A stretch of 64,000 nt of DNA, from contig QGGY01000004.1 in NCBI GenBank assembly GCA_003148945.1, positions 186,001-250,000 on the forward strand, in the 5' to 3' direction. Of the stretch, positions 26,561 to 35,975 are shown piece by piece. Each line of letters opens with the position of its first letter. Positions within the stretch are counted from its first letter, which is position 1. Origin of the DNA: Murimonas intestini. GTDB lineage: Bacteria > Bacillota > Clostridia > Lachnospirales > Lachnospiraceae. A program made the position numbers and the translations under genes. Below the pieces are notes generated by a model. It made no database searches. It was not told the DNA's origin and saw only the letters and a program-made list of their open reading frames with translations.

Positions 26561-28034
26561 CAGTTACCTCCTCACTTTCAGGGCTCTGCCCTGGCACCAT
26601 CCCTTCAATTTTCCGCTCTGTAAGCATTTTCCTTACATCCTGCAGAAATTGCCGTTTTCCTTCCTCTGATGAATAGACGCCATGTCCGCCTGCATATTCC
26701 CGGGCCGTCACCCTCTCCATGGGAAGGCCGCTGTGGGACAGTACATAACGTGTATTTCCCGCAAAGGTACACAGATCGTACAGGCCGCTGGCCATAAGCA
26801 GATGCATCTGTGGATTGCTCTCCATGGCTGCCTTCAGGCACTGGATATGAGTCCGCTTATCCTCCACCTCTTCTGTCTCAAAATTCCACAGAGGATAAAC
26901 CGTCAGATTTCCTGTATAGTACAGCCGTTCCATATGGATCCCCAGCTTTGGCGCCAGCAGTCCGTTCATGACCGCCAGGGGTACATTTTCATTACCTATG
27001 GAATTATACGATTCCTGCAGGGGTGTCAGCTGTCTGCCATCATAGATATCAGCTCTCCCTCCCTTATCTGCCGCTACCTGCAGCATAAAATCTTCCTCTG
27101 ACTCAAGTCTGAGGCGGTTTCGTACAAAATATTCCTTCTCCATTCCCGTATAAAAGGCCAGCTTCCCCGAAAGCTCCCTGACCCTCTCATCCTGGCAGCT
27201 GTCCCCCTCAAACAGGGCCGACAAAAGCTCATCCTTCACAAAGCTCCACGCCTCCTCCACAAAATCCTCCAGGCGTCCCTTTCCCTCCGGGTGATGATAC
27301 CAGTTGACTGCCGCCATAGACGGCATCATGGCTGTAACAAGATCCAGCCCCGGCTCCATGGGCCTTCCGCTCTCATCTTCAGATGTGGCCAGCCCGATGA
27401 GCACTGCTCCTGCCACAGGTATTCCAAGCACCATCCTGCTCTCAGAATACGGGCTCCTGCCCAGCTCCGCCAGCACCCGGCAGGCCCTGACCGTGCCGTA
27501 GCTTTCTCCGCAGAGATAGAGGGGGCTGTCCCATCTGTTATATTTTTTGATCCACTGTACTATGAAAAATGCCGTACTTCTGGCATCTCCGTCCACACTG
27601 TAATATTTCTCTCTCTTCCCCGGGTCAAGGAGCCTGGAATATCCCACTCCTACAGGGTCCACAAAAACCAGGTCACAGATATCCAACAGACAGTCCCCGT
27701 CCTCCTTCAGCCCGTAGACCGGCTTTCCTGATTTATCTCTGTCCATCTGCCACGGCCCAAAACATTCCAGATGGAGTGTGCTTGTTGCCGAGCCGGGTCC
27801 CCCGTTCCAGAAGAACATGACCGGGCGGCCTTTACTTTCCGTCCCTGTCCTCATATAAGAGAATGAAAAAACAGACGCCTCCGCCTCCCCTGATTCAGAG
27901 TAAAAGAGGCAGTCCTCTCCTATAGTCTGAAAGGGGACAGAAACGCCCCGTATCTTAACACTGTGCTTCTCCTCAAACCGACCGGGCGTAAACCTCTCAG
28001 TAGTATATCCCGGCGGCAGCTTATTCTGTTTCAT
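26544..28034 (-). CDS. S10-family serine carboxypeptidase-like protein
   Basis: 496 aa, first gene of a three-gene minus-strand operon. The S10 marks are MFFWNGGPGSATS (oxyanion hole), LYLCGESYGTVRA (Ser about 176), SGLYDLCT (Asp about 418) and YAGGHGVYS (His about 448). No signal peptide is visible, so it should act in the cytosol, removing C-terminal residues from imported peptides. GAGGAGGAACGGAT precedes the ATG. The 500-base region upstream is shared with the divergent amidohydrolase operon and contains a tandem repeat array. Confidence 0.9.
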   Translation of the reverse strand: MKQNKLPPGYTTERFTPGRFEEKHSVKIRGVSVPFQTIGEDCLFYSESGEAEASVFSFSYMRTGTESKGRPVMFFWNGGPGSATSTLHLECFGPWQMDRDKSGKPVYGLKEDGDCLLDICDLVFVDPVGVGYSRLLDPGKREKYYSVDGDARSTAFFIVQWIKKYNRWDSPLYLCGESYGTVRACRVLAELGRSPYSESRMVLGIPVAGAVLIGLATSEDESGRPMEPGLDLVTAMMPSMAAVNWYHHPEGKGRLEDFVEEAWSFVKDELLSALFEGDSCQDERVRELSGKLAFYTGMEKEYFVRNRLRLESEEDFMLQVAADKGGRADIYDGRQLTPLQESYNSIGNENVPLAVMNGLLAPKLGIHMERLYYTGNLTVYPLWNFETEEVEDKRTHIQCLKAAMESNPQMHLLMASGLYDLCTFAGNTRYVLSHSGLPMERVTAREYAGGHGVYSSEEGKRQFLQDVRKMLTERKIEGMVPGQSPESEEVTVGERA

Positions 28035-28090
28035 ATCCGTTCCTCCTCTAGTCTGCTACATTTCAAGAACGCCTTCTGTGGCGGGCTTTT

Positions 28091-28443
28091 TTGCACCCTT
28101 GAATCATTTTCTCACGGCCTGTGCAGCAAATGCACAGACCTGCTGAATAGTTACATCTTTTTGTAACTGTTCAGTACCTTCACAGTTACATGCAAAAATC
28201 CATTTAAAATCGCCTCCGGCGATGGGATTTTTGCACCCTTGAATCATTTTCTCACGGCCTGTGCAGCAAATGCACAGACCTGCTGAATAGTTATATCTTT
28301 TTGTAACTGTTCAGTACCTTCACAGTTACATGCAAAAATCCATTTAAAATCGCCTCCGGCGATGGGATTTTTGCACCCTTGAATCATTTTCTCACGGCCT
28401 GTGCAGCAAATGCACAGACCTGCTGAATAGTTATATCTTTTTT
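28091..28443. repeat. 140-bp tandem repeat, two full copies and a partial third
   Basis: Units begin at 28091, 28231 and 28371 with TTGCACCCTTGAATCATT; the period is exactly 140 bases and copies 1 and 2 differ by about one base in most of their length. Each unit contains a GC-rich hairpin (CTGTGCA / TGCACAG), a GTAACTGTTCAG...CACAGTTAC hairpin and a GCAAAAATCC tract. The third copy breaks off around 28443. It is non-coding; the hairpins relate it to elements at 3.1, 21.3 and 58.9 kb. Confidence 0.9.
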
Positions 28444-28491
28444 TCAATATAGCATAATAGGCGGCAGAATAATAGTCTTTTTTTCAACTTT

Positions 28492-28523
28492 ATATTGACT
28501 TTTTATCAACTTAAAGCTACATT
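28492..28523 (+). promoter_or_regulatory. Promoter of the divergent amidohydrolase pair, with shared operator-like motif
   Basis: TTGACT (28495-28500), 17-bp spacer, TACATT (28518-28523). The -35 lies inside a 22-nt stretch identical to 23220-23241 in the OppA leader; its core TTGACTTTTTATCAA is an imperfect palindrome. A common regulator is the simplest explanation. Confidence 0.5.
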
Positions 28524-28617
28524 TTAAATTAGAGACAGAACATGTTTGAAAATTGCTTTCCGTGAGATGTGCGGCACAGATTTTTCAAACAGGTTCTCAT
28601 ATACGAGGAGGATTGCC

Positions 28618-29733
28618 ATGCTTGCAATTAAATGCGGACATTTACTGCTTCCCGGCGGGAGCTTTATCACAGGCGGCGCCATTGTGACCAGCCGGGGAAA
28701 GATCCTGGAAGCCGGGCCTGATACAAAAATCCCGGAGGGATGCCCCATCCTGGATGCCTCTGATAAGTGGGTGACTCCCGGACTGATAGAATCCCACGGC
28801 CACCTGTCTGAGGATTCTAACGAGATGACTGCGCCTTTTACCCCTGATATGTCAGCGATAGATGCTCTGGATCCTTTTGACCCCTGCATTCCCTTGATAC
28901 GCAGCGCAGGCTTTACAACCTTCTGCACCCTTCCAGGTTCATCCAATCTGGCGGGCGGTACAGGGATCGCCGTAAAGTTAAAAGAAGCACAGTGCCCGGA
29001 AGATATGATCATACCCGAATGCCAGCCCCTGAAGATGGCAATCGGTGAAAACCCTAAACTGACATATGGAAAGAAAGGCATTACGCCGGGAAGCCGTATG
29101 GGCAATGCCGCCCTCATACGGAGGACATTTACAGAAGCTGCCGCTTACCTGGAAAAGCGTGAGAAGGGAAAATTGGATGCTCCCAACAGGGCAAAGGAAG
29201 TACTTGCAGATGCCCTGGCCGGAAAGCGGCGTGTCAAGATCCACTGCCACACAGCCCAGGATATCACTATGGCGGTGCGTCTTGCGGAGGAATTCAGGCT
29301 TACTTATACTCTGGAACACGTGACAAGCGGACGGTTTACGGCAGAATATCTGGCAGAGCACCAGGTCAGCTGCTGTGTGGGTCCTCTTCTGATCCCCGCC
29401 CTGAAGCTGGAAATGAAAGATATCCATCCCTCTAATCCGGGTGTTCTTGAGAGAGCAGGCGTCTCATTTTCACTCATCCAGGATGCCGGCTGGGATACTG
29501 TCTATCTGCCGTCTCTGGCAGGCCTCTGCACCGCCCACGGATTGAGCAGCCAGGCCGCCCTGAACGCTCTGACGATACAGGCCGCCCGCAACCTGGGCCT
29601 TGAGAGCCGCATAGGCTCACTGGAACCCGGCAAGGACGCCGACATATCTATATTTACCGGAAATCCTTTAGAAAATACTGCTGTATGCACGGATGTGCTC
29701 ATTGATGGGGTTAATTATGAAAAAAGAAAATAA
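28618..29733 (+). CDS. Metal-dependent amidohydrolase (imidazolonepropionase-like), intact site
   Basis: 371 aa, start at 28618 (MLAIKCGHLLLPGG) after GAGGAGGATTGCC. Metal ligands look intact: ESHGHLSED (HxH), KIHCHTAQDITMAV, LEHVTSGR, and an Asp in SLIQDAGWD. N- and C-terminal beta-sandwich pieces (GRLEPGKDADISIFTGNP type) complete the fold. It is the first gene of a plus-strand pair that faces the S10 operon. Substrate unknown; a cyclic amide or dipeptide is plausible from family and context. Confidence 0.85.
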   Translation: MLAIKCGHLLLPGGSFITGGAIVTSRGKILEAGPDTKIPEGCPILDASDKWVTPGLIESHGHLSEDSNEMTAPFTPDMSAIDALDPFDPCIPLIRSAGFTTFCTLPGSSNLAGGTGIAVKLKEAQCPEDMIIPECQPLKMAIGENPKLTYGKKGITPGSRMGNAALIRRTFTEAAAYLEKREKGKLDAPNRAKEVLADALAGKRRVKIHCHTAQDITMAVRLAEEFRLTYTLEHVTSGRFTAEYLAEHQVSCCVGPLLIPALKLEMKDIHPSNPGVLERAGVSFSLIQDAGWDTVYLPSLAGLCTAHGLSSQAALNALTIQAARNLGLESRIGSLEPGKDADISIFTGNPLENTAVCTDVLIDGVNYEKRK

Positions 29734-30928
29734 ATTAAAAGAAAATACATTAAACAATAAGAATGATGTACTGGCAGACAGCGGAAAAATAACCGCAGTA
29801 AAGGCGGGCATGATTTTTCCTGTCACAGCTCCTCCCATCCCCAGCGGAGTCATGCTTATAAGAGATGGGAAGATCATGGCTTTAGGAGAGGGCATCCCCA
29901 TCCCGGAGGGGGCAGCCGTACTTGATTATTCTAATGCTTATCTGTACCCGGGATTCATTGACGCGGGCTCACACCTGGGAGTAAATAAGGAGCCTTATAA
30001 TTATTTTGAGGATGTCCTGGACGGGACTGACGCTTCCAGTCCGTTTGCGGCCGGACTGCACAGCGCAGACGCTTTCGATGCGTTCTCACCGGCCATATCC
30101 AGGGCACGCAGCGCCGGGATCACTACATGCTACATAGCTGCAGGCCATGGAAATATTATTGACGGGCAGGGGATCTGTGCAAAGCTGCGCAATTCGGCCA
30201 CTGGAAGCAATATGCTGCTTCCTGGCACCGAACAGGTCAATATTACCCTGGGTGACCTGCCTGTACGTTCTTACGCCCACAAAAACCAGGCCCCCATGAC
30301 AAGGATGGCAGTTTACCAGATGCTCAGGGATAAGTTCAGGGAAGCTTCTAAAAATCCTGACGATGAAAGCCTCACCCCCATAAGGCTCCTTCTGGAGAAA
30401 AAACTCAGAGCGCGGATTTACTGCTCCGCGGCCCAGGATGTGGAGAGGGCAGTCCTTCTCGGAGAAGAATTTGATCTTGACTTTGTCATAGACGGTGCAC
30501 ACGAAGCCTGGAAACTCCCCGGCTTCCTAAAAGAACACCACATGCCTGTAGTCTTAAACGGCGCTCCCTTCGGGCCTGTCCTGACCCAGGTTGCCGGCTG
30601 GTATGACTTTTCCCTGGATAACGCCGCCGTACTCGCTGATTCAGGCTGTCCTTTAAGTCTCACCGCAGACGAGTCCGCCAGCACTGCGCTTCTGCCATAT
30701 ATGGCGGGATTTCTCATCTCCCGGGGACTCTCTGCCCTAAAAGCCCTGGAGGCCATCACCATCCGCCCTGCCGAAGTGCTGGGGCTGCAGGAGCGGACCG
30801 GTTCTCTTGAGGCAGGCAAGGACGCTGACTTTACCGTCTATTCCGGGGATGCACTTGTCTCCACCTCCAGATGTCTGGGGACTTACATTGAGGGACAGAA
30901 TGTCTTTACACCTCATCCCGGCATCTGA
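29717..30928 (+). CDS. Amidohydrolase-like protein with degenerate metal site
   Basis: 403 aa, start at 29717 (MKKENKLKENTLNN) inside the end of the preceding gene, with GGGG upstream. It aligns with the neighbour along its length, but the ligands are lost: DAGSHLG in place of HGH, IYCSAAQDVERAV in place of IHCHTAQDITMAV, and DGAHEAWK where the neighbour has LEHVTSGR. The fold residues (VVLNGAPFGPVL, GSLEAGKDADFTVYSGD) remain. The protein may be a non-catalytic partner of the preceding enzyme. Its stop overlaps the convergent regulator gene. Confidence 0.8.
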   Translation: MKKENKLKENTLNNKNDVLADSGKITAVKAGMIFPVTAPPIPSGVMLIRDGKIMALGEGIPIPEGAAVLDYSNAYLYPGFIDAGSHLGVNKEPYNYFEDVLDGTDASSPFAAGLHSADAFDAFSPAISRARSAGITTCYIAAGHGNIIDGQGICAKLRNSATGSNMLLPGTEQVNITLGDLPVRSYAHKNQAPMTRMAVYQMLRDKFREASKNPDDESLTPIRLLLEKKLRARIYCSAAQDVERAVLLGEEFDLDFVIDGAHEAWKLPGFLKEHHMPVVLNGAPFGPVLTQVAGWYDFSLDNAAVLADSGCPLSLTADESASTALLPYMAGFLISRGLSALKALEAITIRPAEVLGLQERTGSLEAGKDADFTVYSGDALVSTSRCLGTYIEGQNVFTPHPGI

Positions 30929-32444
30929 ACTGCCTGGGAGAAAGTCCCGTATACTCCTTGAATATCCGGCTGAAGTAGGAAACATCCCTGTAGCCTACAA
31001 GCTCTGCAATATCTTTCAGCAGCGCGTCTGTGTGAATGAGCTGCTCCTTGGCCTTCTCCAGGCGCAGCTCAGTAATGAGCCGGTTGACAGATATTCCTTT
31101 TATGATGCTGAACTGGTTTGCGATATAGTTGGCGTTATAATTAAACTGCCGGACAAATTCCTCTATGGGGACAGGCTCTGCATAATGCTCTAAAATATAT
31201 TCATACAGCAGGTCCACAACATCCTCCACCCTTTTATTCAGCCTGCTCTCCCGGGCTGTCTTGTTCATCTCATTTATGATCTGGCTGATCCCCTCCAAAA
31301 GACCGGGAAAATCAGTGGATCTCCCAACTGCTGCGTCAGCTTTATAAAGCAGTTCTTCCATCCTGTACTTCTTCATAAGCACAGGTGAGCTTCTGTATAT
31401 CTCAGTAAGCAGGTATTTTATGCTGAACAGACAGCTGGACTGGGATATCCTCTCCGCACTCCATCTCTCACACATCCTGTCAAACAGCTTTATAATACCG
31501 CTTATCTCATTTTGGGCCAGCAGCGATTCTAATTTTCTCTTTTCATCATTATGAATAGCAAGCACAGCGCCCTGCTCCTGCTCTCTCTCCAGAAAGCAGG
31601 CATGGCTTCTGCCTAACAGGGCATGGTTGGCCATACACTGGCGTATCTGCTGATAGATGCCCTTAAGCTGTCCCGGTGAAGAAAGGGCATCCGATATCAC
31701 CATGTTGACAGGCATTCCCAGGCGTTTTTCGTAGAAAGACAGCTCATTTACAAGACGTTTAACAGGATCTATATAATGATCACTGGCCAGCAGCAGGATC
31801 AGCCTTTCATTTTCAGCCCTTCCTTCCAATACTATGCACCTGTCCTCACCCTGCAGGCAGCCACAGAGCCATTCCTCCATTTGGGAACTGCCCCACACCT
31901 CCCTGTCAGGATGTATGAACTCCTCGGCCCAGCTGGAAAACGGACCTGCACACACCATAAAAAGATAAGCACATCTGCCCTCCCCCCAGCCTGACGGAGT
32001 TTTTATATCCTCTGTTATTCCGTTAAATATCAGTCCCCTCAGAGCCTCTTTTTCTTCATCCTCCTTTTCACTGATTATCCTGTCACAGAGCTTCTTTAAT
32101 ACGTCATAAAGCTCACCCCGTACAGGCGGTTTCAGAATGTATTCCTCCACGCCGTATTGGATGGCCTTTTTGGCATATTCAAATTCGCTGTAACCGCTGA
32201 GCACAATATACTGGATCCCCGGATAGGTCTTCTGGCTCTTTTCAATAAGCTCAAGCCCGCTCATTCCCGGCATGCGTATATCCGTAATCACCACATCCGG
32301 CTTCTTCTGCCCGATGAGCTTCATCGCATCTATTCCGTTTCCGCATCCTCCCTGTACCTCTATGGGCAGCTCCAGGCTTTCTACGAGCTGCATGATCCCC
32401 ATCAGTATAGCCGGTTCATCTTCCACGATCAAAACGTCAATCAT
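30906..32444 (-). CDS. YesN-type response regulator (receiver plus AraC DNA-binding domain)
   Basis: 512 aa. Receiver domain about 1-120: VLIVEDEP acid pocket, phosphoacceptor Asp in VITDIRMPGMSG, YSEFEYAKKAIQYG. A linker of about 280 residues follows. The C-terminal AraC double helix-turn-helix (about 405-510) includes FNYNANYIANQFSIIKGISV and DVSYFSRIFKEYTGLSPRQF. The start at 32444 follows AAAGGAGATGACAGCA and overlaps the kinase stop. It should activate the glycan operon. Confidence 0.95.
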   Translation of the reverse strand: MIDVLIVEDEPAILMGIMQLVESLELPIEVQGGCGNGIDAMKLIGQKKPDVVITDIRMPGMSGLELIEKSQKTYPGIQYIVLSGYSEFEYAKKAIQYGVEEYILKPPVRGELYDVLKKLCDRIISEKEDEEKEALRGLIFNGITEDIKTPSGWGEGRCAYLFMVCAGPFSSWAEEFIHPDREVWGSSQMEEWLCGCLQGEDRCIVLEGRAENERLILLLASDHYIDPVKRLVNELSFYEKRLGMPVNMVISDALSSPGQLKGIYQQIRQCMANHALLGRSHACFLEREQEQGAVLAIHNDEKRKLESLLAQNEISGIIKLFDRMCERWSAERISQSSCLFSIKYLLTEIYRSSPVLMKKYRMEELLYKADAAVGRSTDFPGLLEGISQIINEMNKTARESRLNKRVEDVVDLLYEYILEHYAEPVPIEEFVRQFNYNANYIANQFSIIKGISVNRLITELRLEKAKEQLIHTDALLKDIAELVGYRDVSYFSRIFKEYTGLSPRQFRCRDEV

Positions 32445-34248
32445 TGCTGTCATCTCCTTTAAACTCAAACGTCACACAGGATCCTCCTCCGTCTCTGTTT
32501 GATACGGTCAAATGTATCTTCCCTCCGGAATAAAGAGCCAGCCTGGCATAGGTATTGATGAGAGCCAAACCTCCTATTCCCATATCAGGCAGGCTGCTGC
32601 CATCCTTTAGCTCCTCCTCCAGCCTTCCAAACTGTTCCTCCAGCCTTTCCATGGCCTCATCCAAAAAGCCTGTGCCGTTATCCAGCACCTTCAGGACCCA
32701 GCCCGTCTTTGTATAGCTTCCCTTTATCCCGATCCAGTATTCTTCTTCTGTACAGTCGGCAAGACTATGCTGAAAACAGTTTTCTGCAACTGGCTGAAGG
32801 ATAAACTTAGGTATCATGATATCCTCCATCCCATTCTCCACCGTAACCTCATACTTTAACTTATCCAGATAGCGGTACCCCATCAGCTTCAGATAAGTAG
32901 TCACATGCTCCAGCTCCTCTCCCAGCCTGACTACAGGGTTCCCCGTCCTGGTAGTGTACTGAAGCATCCTGGTAAGGCAGGAGCACATATCCATGATCTC
33001 GGGTGCGTTCTTCTGATACCCCATCAGTCCTATGACAGAGAGGATATTGTGCATGAAGTGGGGATTTATCTGCGCCTGCAGCACCTCATAATTTGCCTTG
33101 ATCTCCCTTGTTCTGGATTCCACCAGCTCATCCCTCGATCTTTTGATCCCTGAGAGCATCTCATGGAATGCATTTGTCAGCAGGAGTATCTCATTATTCG
33201 AGGTATTGATCTTCGGACCAAGAGACAGCTTTTTGTAGTCCATGTGCTCGATCTCATCCCTCAGCTGCCGGATAGGCCTGTTCATAGTCCAGGAGATCAT
33301 GAAAACCACTGCTATCACAAGCAGGAGGACGCTTGTCCCCAGAACCAGTATGGTAACTGTCATTCTGTAAATGGGCTGCATATACGCATTTGTCTCAATG
33401 AAGAAAAATATCCTCATATCGTAATTTTCAAGCCCTGATGTGCAGACAGTATACTTTGAGCCGTCCAGCTCTATTTCCTCCAGCACCTGGTCCGGCTTTT
33501 TCTCAGTGCCATATTCATACAGCTGCCCCTTCAGGCCGGCCGGCACATCCTCTGTGGTGTAGAAAACCGTGTCCTTGTACATCACAACGCCGTGTACAGG
33601 ATAATCCTGCATCTGCATCTGGAATATGTCCCTGATCCATTCATCTCCATACTGAATGTCCACCAGTCCGTATCTGGAAAATTCATCCTGTATCAGCCTT
33701 GCAAATGAAAATGTCCTCTCGTCTGTTCTTCCGTATGGGTCCGGCCCCACCGGAATGATCTTCTTGCTGACCTGGTTTTCCAGCATATCATTTATCCAGC
33801 CTATAGACATGACCTTTTCCTTATTAAGTGAATCTGACTTGTAAAGGGTGAGGCTTACCTCATCATACTTTCCGGAGATCACATTGAAGCTTTTGTGGGA
33901 AAATCTTGTTCCGCTCACTCCAATTATCTCACTCTGGATGGTTCTCTCCGCGTCCAGGTTATACATGAAATAATTCTGAGGGGAATCATAGGAAATGGCA
34001 TCCTTTAAAATACCTTTCACCGAAGAATTTGCGGCCAGGCTCAAAGACATATCGCTCATCTCATCCAGTATGCTCTCAAACTGGGACACTGCCTTAGATG
34101 CCAGCTGTTCCATGGCATTATCTGTCATCTGCCTGGTATTTTTTATCTGAGAGGTGCAGTAGACAGCCAAAAAGGCCAGAAATACCCCAGTAATTATACC
34201 TCCGTATACTATCAGAAGCCTTTTCAGATAGCTCACCCTTTTAAGCAC
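32437..34248 (-). CDS. YesM-type sensor histidine kinase
   Basis: 603 aa. TM1 about 10-32, extracellular sensor domain to about 290, TM2 about 293-318, HAMP about 320-372. H-box LQAQINPHFMHNIL with His about 397; ATPase N-box FQHSLADCTEE (where NAxKH is usual) and GTGFLDE plus GIGGLALINTYARL. The N-box is less typical than in most relatives but the G-boxes are clear. It lies between the transporter and the response regulator and is expected to sense the transported sugar, possibly through the binding protein. Confidence 0.93.
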   Translation of the reverse strand: MLKRVSYLKRLLIVYGGIITGVFLAFLAVYCTSQIKNTRQMTDNAMEQLASKAVSQFESILDEMSDMSLSLAANSSVKGILKDAISYDSPQNYFMYNLDAERTIQSEIIGVSGTRFSHKSFNVISGKYDEVSLTLYKSDSLNKEKVMSIGWINDMLENQVSKKIIPVGPDPYGRTDERTFSFARLIQDEFSRYGLVDIQYGDEWIRDIFQMQMQDYPVHGVVMYKDTVFYTTEDVPAGLKGQLYEYGTEKKPDQVLEEIELDGSKYTVCTSGLENYDMRIFFFIETNAYMQPIYRMTVTILVLGTSVLLLVIAVVFMISWTMNRPIRQLRDEIEHMDYKKLSLGPKINTSNNEILLLTNAFHEMLSGIKRSRDELVESRTREIKANYEVLQAQINPHFMHNILSVIGLMGYQKNAPEIMDMCSCLTRMLQYTTRTGNPVVRLGEELEHVTTYLKLMGYRYLDKLKYEVTVENGMEDIMIPKFILQPVAENCFQHSLADCTEEEYWIGIKGSYTKTGWVLKVLDNGTGFLDEAMERLEEQFGRLEEELKDGSSLPDMGIGGLALINTYARLALYSGGKIHLTVSNRDGGGSCVTFEFKGDDSND

Positions 34249-34260
34249 CGGCCAATCCTC

Positions 34261-35082
34261 CTATCCTTTTACAGCACCTGCCACCATGCCGTCTACTATA
34301 TATTTTTGTCCGCTCAGATACACAACTATAACCGGCACACTGGATACCAGGATATGTGCGCAGACAAGATTCCACTGGGATGAAAATTTTCCCATAAATC
34401 CATATACACCCATCACCAGCGTCCATTTATTGGAATCTGTGATCAGGTACAGAGGGAACTGAAAATCATTCCAGATAAACATGAACAATGTCACTGCAAT
34501 GGTGGTTATGACAGGCTTCGTCAGGGGCAGGATCACCTGTATAAAAAGCCGCATGGGTGTACATCCGTCTACTACAGCAGCTTCATCCATCTCTTTTGGC
34601 AGTGACTGGAATGCCCCATAGGAGAGCATCACGGTCATCGGAAGAAAGATAGCCACGTAAACCAGGATAAGGCCCGCATATTTATTATACAGATGGAGTC
34701 CTTTGAGCACCTCGATCAGTGATATAAGCTGGACGGGCAGCACAAGGCCTGCCATAAAATATTTGTGTACGATCTTATTCAGCCTGCTCCTGTTCCTGGC
34801 AAGAGCAAAAGCCGCCATTGTGCCAAGCCCTGCTGAGAGCAGCACACCACATACGGTGATTATAGCACTGTTCAAAAAGGATGAGAACACTCTTCCCTCA
34901 ATGAGCACTACTTTGAAATTCTCCCACCTCAGTGATGACGGCAGCTCCATACTCATAATGTCTGCCTCTGCAGGTGTCTTTAATGAATTCAGTATTACCA
35001 GCACCATGGGCAGGATCACCAGGAGGCTCAGCACCCACATGACTGCTGCCAGCAGGATCCGTCTTCTCTTTTGTTTTTTCAT
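34261..35082 (-). CDS. Carbohydrate ABC transporter permease (MalG/LacG type)
   Basis: 273 aa, start at 35082 (MKKQKRRRILL) after GGAGGCGGACCA. EAA loop EAAVVDGCTPMRLFIQVILP; C-terminus GQKYIVDGMVAGAVKG is characteristic of the MalG branch. It overlaps the stop of the other permease gene by four bases. Confidence 0.95.
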   Translation of the reverse strand: MKKQKRRRILLAAVMWVLSLLVILPMVLVILNSLKTPAEADIMSMELPSSLRWENFKVVLIEGRVFSSFLNSAIITVCGVLLSAGLGTMAAFALARNRSRLNKIVHKYFMAGLVLPVQLISLIEVLKGLHLYNKYAGLILVYVAIFLPMTVMLSYGAFQSLPKEMDEAAVVDGCTPMRLFIQVILPLTKPVITTIAVTLFMFIWNDFQFPLYLITDSNKWTLVMGVYGFMGKFSSQWNLVCAHILVSSVPVIVVYLSGQKYIVDGMVAGAVKG

Positions 35083-35951
35083 TGGTCCGCCTCCATTCTG
35101 GAAAGTCCTCCGTTCACAATTGCAAAAATCAGGATAATAAATATAGTCAGGCACATATTTGCAGCACTTCCCACTCCCATAGCGCCATTTCCAAGATACT
35201 TATAGACCGTGGTGCTCAGTACCTCAGTAGAGAAACCAGGCCCTCCCTTAGTCAGTGCAATGATCAGGTCAAATACCTTCAGCCCTCCGATAACATTTAA
35301 AGATATGACTGTATTTAAAGTGGGCATCATCAGGGGCAGAGTTATTGTCCTGAACTTCTGCCAGCCGGTGGCGCCGTCAATAGTTGCCGCCTCGTAATAT
35401 TCACTGGATATGCTCTGCAGCCCTGCCAGTATGATGATCATGCAGAACCCTGATCCCCTCCATATCTCCACAAAGATAACGGAAGCCATGGCAGTGGACG
35501 GCTGCCCCAGCCAGTCATTAGCTCCCAGGGCGGGGCTGAAAATGTGAAACAGTTGGTTGAGAAGCCCTGTATTAGGCATCAGTATGGATTTAAATATAAT
35601 CCCCACTATAAGAGTGCTTAAAACAGCCGGCAGATAAAAAACTGTCCGCAGGGCATTCCTTGTCCTCATCTTTGTATTGAGTGCAAGAGCAAGAGCAAAA
35701 CCAAGAGCGGTCTTACATATGGTAGTCAGGACCGTAAATGCAATAGTATTGCCGAATCCGCTCTTAAACATAGAATCTCCAAGCAGTACCTTATAATTCT
35801 CAAGTCCGCAGAAGGTCTTCTGCGAGGAATAGATGGTCCAGTTAGTAAAAGAATACAGCAGTCCCAGCACACTTGGCAGGATAAAAATAACAGTATAAAT
35901 AATAAAAGGTATAAACCAGAAATAATTTGGATATGTTTTCTTTGGATTCAT
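35079..35951 (-). CDS. Carbohydrate ABC transporter permease (MalF/LacF type)
   Basis: 290 aa with six hydrophobic segments. EAA loop EAATIDGATGWQKFRTITLP; ALTKGGPGFSTEVLSTTVY near the C-terminus is a conserved MalF/LacF motif. AGGGGAGGTACTGC precedes the ATG. It pairs with the MalG-type permease; no ATPase gene is present, so a shared MsmX-like ATPase is likely. Confidence 0.95.
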   Translation of the reverse strand: MNPKKTYPNYFWFIPFIIYTVIFILPSVLGLLYSFTNWTIYSSQKTFCGLENYKVLLGDSMFKSGFGNTIAFTVLTTICKTALGFALALALNTKMRTRNALRTVFYLPAVLSTLIVGIIFKSILMPNTGLLNQLFHIFSPALGANDWLGQPSTAMASVIFVEIWRGSGFCMIIILAGLQSISSEYYEAATIDGATGWQKFRTITLPLMMPTLNTVISLNVIGGLKVFDLIIALTKGGPGFSTEVLSTTVYKYLGNGAMGVGSAANMCLTIFIILIFAIVNGGLSRMEADQ

Positions 35952-35975
35952 GCAGTACCTCCCCTATAATGCGAA

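Noticed and set aside
28091-28443. CRISPR array
   Set aside because: The 140-bp units are directly contiguous, with no unique spacers, and no cas gene is near.
28244-28447. 67-aa ORF in the tandem repeat
   Set aside because: It only translates repeat units, so the protein repeats itself. No ribosome site.
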